64,000 nt of DNA from Rhodoferax sp. (GTDB lineage Bacteria > Pseudomonadota > Gammaproteobacteria > Burkholderiales > Burkholderiaceae_C), in contig NZ_JAQTWM010000002.1 of NCBI RefSeq assembly GCF_028689305.1, positions 19,548 to 83,547 on the forward strand, given 5' to 3'. The notes under the pieces were generated by a model, which was not told the origin of the DNA, searched no databases, and was given only the letters and a program-made list of their open reading frames with translations. This document shows positions 50,147 to 58,007 of the stretch, one piece after another. How positions within the stretch are numbered: the first letter of the stretch is position 1; every line of letters starts with the position of its first letter. Both the position numbers and the translations under genes were made by a program.

Positions 50147-50838
50147 TGTGGGTCCTTTTGAGGTTCAGCTTCAGAATAGGGTGGAAAGACTGGCGCTTCT
50201 TCAGACCAGTCCAATTCAGCGGTTTTGGACATCGCAGCGACGTTGTCTCCAAGAAGGTCCGACACCGATTCCGCCAGCATGGGCAATTCATCAGCCATAC
50301 CCGATTCAAAGGCATCCAATGGACTCATGGACGACTCCAGTAACGGCAGTTGATCCAGCGAATTCAGTCCCAAATCATCCAGAAAATGGCGGGTAGTGGC
50401 AAACAAGGCAGGACGACCAACCGTGTCGCGGTGACCAATAACCTCAATCCATCCCCGATCTTCCAGTTGTCTGAGCGTGAGCGAGTTCACAGTCACCCCG
50501 CGAATGTCCTCGATATCACCACGGGTCACTGGCTGTTTATACGCAATGATGGCCAGCGTCTCCAGTGTTGCTCTGGCATAACGGGGCGGTTTCTCTGGAT
50601 GCAGGCGGTCCAGGTAAACCCGCATCTCTGGTCGACTTTGAAAACGCCAGCCGTTGGCCACAGTGACAAGTTCCACGCCACGCTGAGACCACTCCTGCTG
50701 CAACTCGGACAAAATGAGTCGGACGGAGTCCGCGCTCAACTCATCACCCAGCAAGGTGCGCATGTCGCGCAGCGGCATGGGTTGCTGGGCACAAATCAAT
50801 GCAGTTTCCAGGATGCGCTTGGCATCCGACGTGTTCAT
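50143..50838 (-). CDS. scpB: Segregation and condensation protein ScpB
   Basis: ScpB binds ScpA and SMC in the condensin complex. The 231-residue protein has the two winged-helix domains ([20 protein letters not shown], then [20 protein letters not shown] with [13 protein letters not shown]). The acidic C-terminal tail is longer than in model ScpBs. ATG 50838 is used; TTG 50847 is a track artefact of frame choice. scpA is not adjacent. Confidence 0.92.
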   Translation of the reverse strand: MNTSDAKRILETALICAQQPMPLRDMRTLLGDELSADSVRLILSELQQEWSQRGVELVTVANGWRFQSRPEMRVYLDRLHPEKPPRYARATLETLAIIAYKQPVTRGDIEDIRGVTVNSLTLRQLEDRGWIEVIGHRDTVGRPALFATTRHFLDDLGLNSLDQLPLLESSMSPLDAFESGMADELPMLAESVSDLLGDNVAAMSKTAELDWSEEAPVFPPYSEAEPQKDPQ

Positions 50839-50955
50839 GGTTGTCAAGTTCCGGTCAAAACACCCATTGGGGGTTGGAAAAAAATAAGGCTAGGAGACGT
50901 GATGAAGACCGACAAGAACATCGGTGCCACGCAAAAAAACCAACTGTAGAGCGGT

Positions 50956-51972
50956 TTAAAAAGATGCCCAATTGTACTTGAGCCCCCAGCATTCGAGTGC
51001 AGCTGCAAAATCGACGGGTGGCTTGGCCTCAAAAATCATGGGCTGAGAGGTGACAGGATGCACCAGTGCCAGTCTTGCAGCATGTAGTGCCTGCCTTTGC
51101 ATGCCTGCGGCCAGGGCACCACCGTAGACCAAATCAGCAACCAGGGGGTGTCCAATGGATGCCATGTGAACCCTGATCTGGTGCGTTCTGCCAGTGTGCA
51201 GGGTGCACTTGACCAGACAGCCCAAAGGGCCATTGGCCAAACATTCAAGGTCGGTCTGGGCCAGTTTGCCTGAATGCTGGTTCAAATCCACCACCGCCAT
51301 GCGGAGTCGGTTCCCCGGATCCCGTCCGACGGGAGCATCCACATGCCGCTGCGGTGCGCCGTACCACGTGCCATGCGCCAAAGCCAGATACTGACGCTTC
51401 ACCGTGCGTGCTGCAATGGCTTGTACCAATGCCTCCATCACGGCCCGGCTGCGGGCCACCACCATCAGGCCACTGGTGTCCTTGTCAAGCCGGTGCACAA
51501 TGCCAGCGCGCGGCAAATTGAAGGCTTGTGCATCAAAACCCAACAAACCATTCATCAAGGTGCCGCTCCAGTTGCCAGGCGCTGGATGAACCACCATGCC
51601 GGCAGGCTTGTTGACCACCAGCAAGTGCTCATCCTGGTAGACCAGATCCAGCGGGAAGGACTCTGCCTTGAAGGCCTGGCTTTGCGGCGTTGGCCTCAGT
51701 TCGATCTGCCCGCTGTCCGATGCCTTGACTTTGAAAGACGCCTTACCGATGACCCTGCCGTTCACCGAGACGCTGCCAAGCTCGATAAGCTGCTGCAAAT
51801 AATTGCGGGAGAATTCGGGCACCAGATCGGCCAGCGCCCGGTCGAGCCGGGCACCGTGGTGCTCCGAACTGAATGACAATGTTCTGAGCTCTACCTCGGG
51901 GCCAGTGTCCTCAGCGGCTTCGGCCTCCGTCAACGCAGGGGTGACCGATATAATTGGTGAGGTATTTTTCAA
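50956..51972 (-). CDS. rluD: 23S rRNA pseudouridine synthase RluD
   Basis: RluD makes pseudouridines 1911, 1915 and 1917 in helix 69. The protein has an S4 domain (GARLDRALADLVPEFSRNYL), the catalytic motif HRLDKDTSGLMVVARS with nucleophile Asp, and the C-terminal GRTHQIRVHMASIGHPLV. No ATG is possible near the N-terminus. I take TTG 51972 (338 residues); a GTG or TTG further in is possible. It diverges from bamD (51987), so the start regions nearly touch, as in E. coli (rluD/bamD). Confidence 0.88.
   Translation of the reverse strand: MKNTSPIISVTPALTEAEAAEDTGPEVELRTLSFSSEHHGARLDRALADLVPEFSRNYLQQLIELGSVSVNGRVIGKASFKVKASDSGQIELRPTPQSQAFKAESFPLDLVYQDEHLLVVNKPAGMVVHPAPGNWSGTLMNGLLGFDAQAFNLPRAGIVHRLDKDTSGLMVVARSRAVMEALVQAIAARTVKRQYLALAHGTWYGAPQRHVDAPVGRDPGNRLRMAVVDLNQHSGKLAQTDLECLANGPLGCLVKCTLHTGRTHQIRVHMASIGHPLVADLVYGGALAAGMQRQALHAARLALVHPVTSQPMIFEAKPPVDFAAALECWGLKYNWASF
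51949..51954 (+). promoter_or_regulatory. Candidate -10 box for bamD
   Basis: A perfect TATAAT lies 33 bp before the bamD start, with no good -35. It sits inside the N-terminal coding part of rluD on the other strand. Confidence 0.5.
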
Positions 51973-51986
51973 GAAAGTTGTCCTAC

Positions 51987-52793
51987 ATGCCTGATGCCAA
52001 ATTATCTGCTGTCCGCGCCTGGTCTTTGGCTTGTGGCGTTCTGTTGTTGGGGGCGTGTTCTTCCAAGCCGGTGGACCCCACCGCAGGATGGAGTCCAAAC
52101 AAGATTTATGCCGAGGCCAAGGATGAACTGAAATCGGGGAGTTACGACAAAGCCGTTCCCCTGTTTGAGAAACTCGAAGGTCGCGCAGCGGGTACTCCCC
52201 TGGCGCAACAAGCGCAACTCGACAAGGCCTACGCTCATTACAAAAATGGCGATCCTGCGCTGGCCATCGCCACACTGGACCGGTTCATGAAGTTGCACCC
52301 GGCCAGTACAGCCATTGATTACGCGCTGTACCTCAAGGGGATCGTCAACTTCAACGATGATCTGGGCCTCTTTTCAGCAATCACCAGCCAGGATTTGTCT
52401 GAGCGGGATCAGAAAGCTGCCAAAGAATCATTTGAGGCATTCAAGGAACTCGTGACCCGATTTCCGGCTTCACGCTACACGCCTGATGCGAGTGCACGCA
52501 TGAATTACATCGTGAACTCGCTGGCTCAGTCGGAAGTCCATGTGGCACGCTACTACTACCAGCGTGGCGCTTATCTGGCAGCCGTCAACCGGGCTCAAAC
52601 CGCCGTCAGTGACTATCAAGGTGTACCAGCGCTGGAGGAAGCCTTGTTCATCATGATGCAGTCCTATGACGCACTGAAGATGACGCAGATGCGTGATGAC
52701 ACACGACGTGTACTGGAAAAAAACTTTCCCCAGACCTCTTATCTGACGCTCGGATTCAAGACCAAAACCCAGCCCTGGTGGAAACTCTGGTAA
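51987..52793 (+). CDS. bamD: Outer membrane assembly lipoprotein BamD
   Basis: BamD is an essential lipoprotein of the BAM complex. The 268-residue protein has a lipobox (LLLGAC) and TPR motifs in the YfiO pattern (SGSYDKAVPLFEKLEGRAAG, AIATLDRFMKLHPASTAIDY, YYYQRGAYLAAVNRAQTAV). ATG 51987 is the only start that gives a proper signal peptide. It is divergent from rluD. The PP2C gene follows by 4 bp, so co-transcription is likely. Confidence 0.95.
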   Translation: MPDAKLSAVRAWSLACGVLLLGACSSKPVDPTAGWSPNKIYAEAKDELKSGSYDKAVPLFEKLEGRAAGTPLAQQAQLDKAYAHYKNGDPALAIATLDRFMKLHPASTAIDYALYLKGIVNFNDDLGLFSAITSQDLSERDQKAAKESFEAFKELVTRFPASRYTPDASARMNYIVNSLAQSEVHVARYYYQRGAYLAAVNRAQTAVSDYQGVPALEEALFIMMQSYDALKMTQMRDDTRRVLEKNFPQTSYLTLGFKTKTQPWWKLW

Positions 52794-52797
52794 GGGC

Positions 52798-53562
52798 ATG
52801 AGCATCAAGGGCTATCGGCTTTCTGCGGCAACGGGTATCCACAAGGGCGACCGGGATTACCAGCAAGACCAGGTTTGTCTGATCAGCCATCCCCGGGCCA
52901 AAGGCTGTGTGATGGCCGTGGTGGCAGATGGCATGGGTGGGCGTAGCGGTGGGCGAAAAGCGTCTGACCAGGTCATGATGACCGCCAGACAGCTGTTCGA
53001 GCGTTACGCTCCGGCCACGGATGATCCGCTAGCCACGCTGAAACAGCTGGTTCTGGAAGCTCACATGGTGATCAAGCTGACAGCCATTTCATCCGAGGAA
53101 GAGCCACACAGCACGATTGCCTTGTTTCTAATCAATCCGGATGGCAGTTGCCATTGGGTGCACGCGGGGGACTCACGGATTTACCATTTTCGTGGGAACC
53201 AGTTGGTCACACGGACCAAGGACCATTCCTACGTCCAGACCCTGGTCAACCAAGGTGAAATCACACCGGAGCAGGCCAATTTCCATCCCCAGGCCAATAT
53301 TCTGATGAGTTGTCTGGGGACAGAAAAAGAGCCACCGCTGGAGCACCATTTCATTCTGAAATTGCAGCCTGGTGACACGCTGATGGCTTGCAGTGACGGG
53401 GTGTGGCACTACTTCACGGATATGGAGCTGGGCTCGGTTCTGTCGAACCTGTCGCCGCGTGATGCCAGTGAATTCCTGATCGACAAGGCCCGTGCCAGAG
53501 CCAAAGGTGGTGGGGACAACTTGTCACTGGCCATTGTCAAGCTGGAGTCTCTGAACGCCTGA
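52798..53562 (+). CDS. PP2C-family serine/threonine phosphatase
   Basis: The 254-residue protein is a bacterial PPM/PP2C phosphatase. The metal ligands are all visible: NRDY-like GDRDYQQDQ, VADGMGGRSGG, HAGDSRIYHFRGNQL, ACSDGVW and GGGDNLSLAIV. It is cytoplasmic. A kinase partner is not in the window. It follows bamD by 4 bp. Its substrates are unknown; the FHA-cyclase at 20.6 kb is the only phosphothreonine-reading protein here, but a link is only speculation. Confidence 0.9.
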   Translation: MSIKGYRLSAATGIHKGDRDYQQDQVCLISHPRAKGCVMAVVADGMGGRSGGRKASDQVMMTARQLFERYAPATDDPLATLKQLVLEAHMVIKLTAISSEEEPHSTIALFLINPDGSCHWVHAGDSRIYHFRGNQLVTRTKDHSYVQTLVNQGEITPEQANFHPQANILMSCLGTEKEPPLEHHFILKLQPGDTLMACSDGVWHYFTDMELGSVLSNLSPRDASEFLIDKARARAKGGGDNLSLAIVKLESLNA

Positions 53563-53588
53563 AGAGCAGGCAGGCCACCCTGCCCCGC

Positions 53589-53966
53589 TTATTTGGCCAG
53601 CGTTTTTGGCTCAGCTTGTCGCTGTATTGCTCCCTGCTGCTGCTCTGACACCTTGTTTTGGATCCGATCCAGCGCCTGAACTGCCCTGGACTTTCTTTCG
53701 ATGTCATTGAGGACCAACTCCTGACGACGCAGCGGGTCAAGTGCAGCGCGTCGATCCTTGCGCGCCTGTTGCAAACAGTCGGACACGGCAAAACGGGCGT
53801 AACAGTCACGCTCGGCCTGCAAAAAAACGGCCTCATGGTGGGCACGCTCCCGTGCAATCCGCTCCCGCTCTGCTTCAATGTTCAGAGGCTCTTCGGCCTG
53901 AGCCAGCAGCGGCACAGGCAATAGCGCGACAACCAGCAACAGTCTGAGCCCCAACCGATGCTTCAT
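53589..53966 (-). CDS. Exported coiled-coil protein, unknown function
   Basis: The 125-residue protein has a signal peptide (LRLLLVVALLPVPLLAQA) and a charged helical mature part (IEAERERIARERAHHEAVFL) with a Cys pair in RDCYARFAVSDCLQQAR. It ends in a Gln-rich segment. I do not know its function. It overlaps the zapE stop by 4 bp and converges with the PP2C gene; the gap holds a GGCAGG/CCTGCC hairpin (53572-53583 approx.). Confidence 0.78.
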   Translation of the reverse strand: MKHRLGLRLLLVVALLPVPLLAQAEEPLNIEAERERIARERAHHEAVFLQAERDCYARFAVSDCLQQARKDRRAALDPLRRQELVLNDIERKSRAVQALDRIQNKVSEQQQGAIQRQAEPKTLAK

Positions 53967-55060
53967 GTCAGTCGCGTGTCCACGGCACGGCGCTCCAGCG
54001 CCAAAAACTCACCCGATTGCATTTCATTGATGCGCGACACCGTGCGTACAAACTCGTTAACCATCTGCCCCTCCGTATAAAGCTGGCTGGCTGGAACCTC
54101 AGCCGACATGATCAGCTTGACCCGCCGATCGTAAAGCACATCCACCAGCCAGGTAAATCGGCGCGCTTCTGCTGCCATCCGGGGTGACATCTGGGGCACG
54201 TCGCTGAGCAACACGGTGTGGAACTGGGTCGCCAGTTCCAGATAGTCGTTTTGCGAGCGTGGACCACCACACAGGGTCTTGAAATCGAACCAGACCACAC
54301 CGCCCGCTTTGCGCCGGGCGTGAATTTTTCGGGACTCGATCTGCAATACTGGATCTTCGTCCTGCATCTCTGCCAACCGCCCGAACGCATCCTGCATGGC
54401 CGCCTCGGACGCCTCACCCAGCGGGCTGTGATACAGCTGCAACTGCTCCAGTGTGAGGCCACGGTAATCGGTACCGTTATCCACGTTGATCACGTTGAGT
54501 TGTGCCTTCAGCATCGCAATCGCAGGCAGCAGGCGATCCCGGTTCAAGCCATTGGGGTACAGATCATCCGGCTTGAAATTGGAGGTGGTAACCAACCCGA
54601 CACCATTGTCAAACAGGGCCTTGAGCAAGCGGTGAAGAATCATGGCATCGGTGATATCCGAGACATGGAACTCGTCAAAACAGATCAGCCGATATTTTTC
54701 GGCGATCCGCCTGGCCAGTAGATCCAGCGGATTGGCCGTCCCTTGCAGACCTGCCAGCTCACGATGCACCTCGCGCATGAACTCGTGGAAATGCAGTCGC
54801 GTCTTGCGCCGCAAAGGCACCGCGCTGTAGAAGCAATCCATCAGGAAACTCTTGCCCCGCCCTACGCCGCCATACATGTAAACCCCACGGGGAATGACCG
54901 GGTGGTTGATCAGTTTTTTGAGCGCGTTGGACCGCTTTTCCTTGAAGTGAGCCCACTCACGCGCGCAGGCGTCCAGTGTCTGCACCGCGCGCAGCTGGGC
55001 CGGGTCCGCGTTGTACCCGCGAGCAGCCAGCTCAGCCTGATAGATTTTCTTGACCGTCAC
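53963..55060 (-). CDS. zapE: Cell division protein ZapE (AFG1-like ATPase)
   Basis: ZapE is an ATPase that associates with FtsZ during late division; its relatives in mitochondria are called AFG1. The 365-residue protein has Walker A GGVGRGKSFLMD, Walker B RLICFDEFHVSDITDAM and sensor GVGLVTTSNFKPDDLYPNGL. It starts with GTG at 55060. It follows lpdA on the same strand; a repeat copy fills the 80-bp gap. Confidence 0.94.
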   Translation of the reverse strand: MTVKKIYQAELAARGYNADPAQLRAVQTLDACAREWAHFKEKRSNALKKLINHPVIPRGVYMYGGVGRGKSFLMDCFYSAVPLRRKTRLHFHEFMREVHRELAGLQGTANPLDLLARRIAEKYRLICFDEFHVSDITDAMILHRLLKALFDNGVGLVTTSNFKPDDLYPNGLNRDRLLPAIAMLKAQLNVINVDNGTDYRGLTLEQLQLYHSPLGEASEAAMQDAFGRLAEMQDEDPVLQIESRKIHARRKAGGVVWFDFKTLCGGPRSQNDYLELATQFHTVLLSDVPQMSPRMAAEARRFTWLVDVLYDRRVKLIMSAEVPASQLYTEGQMVNEFVRTVSRINEMQSGEFLALERRAVDTRLT

Positions 55061-55071
55061 AAATCGTCTAT

Positions 55072-55138
55072 ATTGCTATATAAAACATAGCTTATCACGC
55101 ATATTTTATGCGGGCTAGAGGTCTATTTCTTATATAAA
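55072..55138 (+). repeat. Dispersed ~65-bp repeat, copy between zapE and lpdA
   Basis: The copy has all parts: left palindrome ATTGCTATATAAAACATAGC, a hairpin CGCATA/TATGCG, the core GCGGGCTAGAGGTC, and the end TATTTCTTATATAAAT. It is antisense to both genes and stops 3 bp from the lpdA stop codon. Confidence 0.88.
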
Positions 55139-55140
55139 TA

Positions 55141-56568
55141 TCAGAAATTCAGCGTGCGCTTGTCCACCGCCAACGCAGCTTCCTTGGTGGACTCACTCAA
55201 GGACGGGTGCGCATGGCAAATGCGGGCAATGTCTTCGCTGCTGGCGCGGAATTCCATGGCCATCACGCATTCGGCAATCAGCTCACTGGCCATGGGGCCA
55301 ATGATGTGAACGCCCAGAATTTCATCGGTGGCGGCATCAGCCAACATCTTGACCATGCCGGTGGTGTCACCCAAGGCACGGGCCCGGCCATTGGCCAGGA
55401 ACGGGAACGTGCCCGCCTTGTAGGCCACGCCGTCGGCCTTGAGCTGTTGCTCGGTACGGCCGACCCAGGCAATTTCGGGGCTGGTGTAAATCACGAACGG
55501 AATCGTGTTGAAGTTGACATGCCCGTGCTGACCAGCAATCCGCTCAGCCACGGCAACACCCTCTTCTTCCGCCTTGTGCGCCAGCATCGGCCCGCGTACC
55601 ACGTCACCCACGGCCCAGACCCCGGACAGGTTGGTACGGCAATCCGCATCCACCACAATCGCACCGCGCTCGTCGAGCTTCAGGCCCACAGCCTCGGTAT
55701 TCAAACCAATGGTATTGGGCACGCGGCCAATGGAGACGATCAGCTTGTCAGCCTCCAGCGTTTGAGCCTCACCTTTGGCGTTGGTCCAGGCCACATTGAC
55801 GCCCTTTTTGCCGATCTTGACTTCACCAACCTTGACGCCCAGTTCAATCTTCAAGCCTTGTTTTTCAAAGACTTTCTTGGCCTCTTTGGCAATTTGCTGG
55901 TCCACGGCTCCCAAAAAGTCTGGCAAGCCTTCCAAGATCGTCACCTCAGCGCCCAAACGCCGCCAGACAGAGCCCATCTCCAGGCCAATCACGCCAGAGC
56001 CGACCAAGGCCAGTTTCTTGGGAACAGTCGTGATGCGCAACGCACCTTCGTTGGAGAGGATGGTTTCCTCATCAAACGGTGTACCCGGCAACGCCCGGGC
56101 ATTCGACCCGGTGGCCACAATGATCTGCTGCCCAACCAGGGTTTCTTCAGCCGCACCACTCACCTTGATCTCGTAGCCGCCTTCTGCGGCTTTCACAAAC
56201 GAGGCGCGGCCATGGAAGAAGCTGACTTTGTTCTTTTTGAACAGGTACAAAATGCCGTCGTTGTTTTGCTTCACCACGGCATCTTTGCGTGCCACCATCT
56301 TGGCGGCATCCATCTTCAAGCCACTCAGCGAAATGCCGTGATCGGCAAAGTGGTGGCTGGCTTGCTCAAAATGCTCACTCGATTGCAGCAAAGCCTTGCT
56401 GGGAATACAACCCACATTGGTACAAGTGCCGCCCGGGGCCGGGCCACCGTTGGCGTTTTTCCACTCATCCACACAGGCCACGTTTTTGCCCAACTGGGCG
56501 GCACGAATGGCGGCAATGTAGCCACCAGGGCCGCCACCAATCACGATCACATCAAATTGTTTGCTCAT
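55141..56568 (-). CDS. lpdA: Dihydrolipoyl dehydrogenase
   Basis: This is the E3 component, which reoxidises the lipoyl groups. The 475-residue protein has the FAD motif GGGPGGYIAAIRAA, the redox disulfide GGTCTNVGCIPSKAL (Cys49, Cys54), the NAD motif GSGVIGLEMGSVWRRLG and the C-terminal HAHPSLSE active-site His-Glu. It is third in sucA-sucB-lpdA, so it probably serves 2-oxoglutarate dehydrogenase. It lies 71 bp after sucB. Confidence 0.96.
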   Translation of the reverse strand: MSKQFDVIVIGGGPGGYIAAIRAAQLGKNVACVDEWKNANGGPAPGGTCTNVGCIPSKALLQSSEHFEQASHHFADHGISLSGLKMDAAKMVARKDAVVKQNNDGILYLFKKNKVSFFHGRASFVKAAEGGYEIKVSGAAEETLVGQQIIVATGSNARALPGTPFDEETILSNEGALRITTVPKKLALVGSGVIGLEMGSVWRRLGAEVTILEGLPDFLGAVDQQIAKEAKKVFEKQGLKIELGVKVGEVKIGKKGVNVAWTNAKGEAQTLEADKLIVSIGRVPNTIGLNTEAVGLKLDERGAIVVDADCRTNLSGVWAVGDVVRGPMLAHKAEEEGVAVAERIAGQHGHVNFNTIPFVIYTSPEIAWVGRTEQQLKADGVAYKAGTFPFLANGRARALGDTTGMVKMLADAATDEILGVHIIGPMASELIAECVMAMEFRASSEDIARICHAHPSLSESTKEAALAVDKRTLNF

Positions 56569-56577
56569 AAAAATCCA

Positions 56578-56640
56578 GAATTAAAAATAAGAGCAGCCCA
56601 CGCAGATAGAACGTGGGCTACGGGTCAATTTCTTATCAAT
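56578..56640 (+). repeat. Dispersed ~65-bp repeat, copy between lpdA and sucB
   Basis: The core ACGTGGGCTACGGGTC is followed by AATTTCTTATCAAT. A perfect 7-bp hairpin (GCCCACG/CGTGGGC) precedes the core. The copy ends at the sucB stop codon itself. It is antisense to the operon. Confidence 0.75.
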
Positions 56641-57917
56641 CAGATGTCAAACAACAAACGAGCCGGATCTTCCAGTGCTTCCTTCATCGCCACCAGGCCC
56701 AACACGGCTTCGCGGCCGTCGATGATGCGGTGGTCGTAGCTCATGGCAAAGTAGTTCATCGGGCGCACCACCACCTGGCCGTTTTCCACCATGGCGCGGT
56801 CTTTGGTGGCGTGTACGCCCAGAATCGCGCTTTGCGGCGGGTTGATGATGGGGGTGGACATCATGGAACCGAAGGTGCCGCCGTTGCTGATCGAGAACGT
56901 GCCGCCGGTCATTTCTTCCATGCCCAGCTTGCCATCACGGGCTTTGGTGCCAAATTCAGCAATCTTTTTCTCGATGTCGGCAAAACTCATCTGGTCGGCA
57001 TTGCGCAAAATCGGCACCACCAGGCCACGGGGTGAACCAACCGCGATACCGATGTCAAAGTAACCGTGGTAGACGATGTCGTTGCCATCCACCGAGGCGT
57101 TCAGCACCGGGAATTTCTTCAAGGCGTGCACCGCAGCTTTGACGAAGAAGCTCATGAAGCCCAGCTTCACGCCATGCTCTTTCTCAAACCGCTCTTGCAT
57201 GCGCTTGCGCATGTCCATCACCGGGGCCATGTTGATCTCGTTGAAGGTCGTCAAAATGGCGTTGGTCGATTGCGATTGCAGCAGACGCTCGGCCACGCGA
57301 GCGCGCAGGCGGGTCATCGGTACACGTTGTTCCGGGCGGCCCGCCAAAGCGTCGGCCAAGCTGCTGGCCGGTGCTGCCACTTGAGGCAATACCGGGGCTG
57401 TAGCCCTTGCTGGCATTGCGGGAGCAGCTACAACTTTAGGTGCAGCCACAGCCGCCAGAACATCACCCTTGGTGACACGGCCATCTTTGCCAGAACCGGC
57501 GACCGAACCGGCTGCCAGTTGGTTGTCGGCCATCAGCTTAGCGGCAGCGGGCATGGCCACACCGGCCATCGAGCCACCGGTTGACGCGGGCACAGCAGCA
57601 GCCACCGCAGAGGGCGCTGCCGCAGCAGCCATGGCGGCAGCCACCGGCGTCACCGCCACTGCCGCACCGGCGACAGCTTCGGTGTCAATCCGGGCAATGA
57701 GCTGGTCCGCCGCGACCGTGCTGCCGTCGGCTTGTACGATTTCAACAATCACCCCCGCAGCAGGAGCGGGTACTTCCAGCACCACCTTGTCGGTTTCCAC
57801 GTCGATCAGGATTTCATCCACAGCGACAGCGTCGCCGACTTTTTTCTTCCACTGCAACAGGGTGGCTTCAGCCACGGATTCAGACAGTTGCGGGACTTTG
57901 ACTTCTACGATTGCCAT
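56640..57917 (-). CDS. sucB: Dihydrolipoyl succinyltransferase (E2 of 2-oxoglutarate dehydrogenase)
   Basis: The 425-residue protein has a lipoyl domain with Lys44 in ETDKVVLEV, Ala/Pro-rich linkers, an E3-binding domain ([20 protein letters not shown], then [10 protein letters not shown]) and a catalytic domain ending [16 protein letters not shown] with the active His. ATG 57917 is where the lipoyl domain starts. It follows sucA by 90 bp. Confidence 0.96.
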   Translation of the reverse strand: MAIVEVKVPQLSESVAEATLLQWKKKVGDAVAVDEILIDVETDKVVLEVPAPAAGVIVEIVQADGSTVAADQLIARIDTEAVAGAAVAVTPVAAAMAAAAAPSAVAAAVPASTGGSMAGVAMPAAAKLMADNQLAAGSVAGSGKDGRVTKGDVLAAVAAPKVVAAPAMPARATAPVLPQVAAPASSLADALAGRPEQRVPMTRLRARVAERLLQSQSTNAILTTFNEINMAPVMDMRKRMQERFEKEHGVKLGFMSFFVKAAVHALKKFPVLNASVDGNDIVYHGYFDIGIAVGSPRGLVVPILRNADQMSFADIEKKIAEFGTKARDGKLGMEEMTGGTFSISNGGTFGSMMSTPIINPPQSAILGVHATKDRAMVENGQVVVRPMNYFAMSYDHRIIDGREAVLGLVAMKEALEDPARLLFDI

Positions 57918-57944
57918 GACAATTCTTTCAAAAATTTCTTGAGG

Positions 57945-57978
57945 GTTTGCACAAGCGGGCCACACGCCCGCTGCAAAC
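57945..57978 (-). promoter_or_regulatory. Strong stem-loop in the sucA-sucB spacer
   Basis: A 7-bp stem (AGCGGGC/GCCCGCT, loop of 5) is extended by a 6-bp stem (GTTTGC/GCAAAC) across a 3-nt bulge. It lies 27 bp before the sucB start. On the minus strand it is followed by ATTTTTG, which is weak for a terminator. It may tune sucA to sucB expression or protect the sucA mRNA end. Confidence 0.6.
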
Positions 57979-58007
57979 AGATGAAGTTGGTGATTGGGTT
58001 GTTGACC

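Noticed and set aside
50901..50948. Plus-strand 15-codon frame with AGGAG in front, between scpB and rluD
   Set aside because: Too short to judge, antisense to its neighbours and without recognisable sequence; may be chance.
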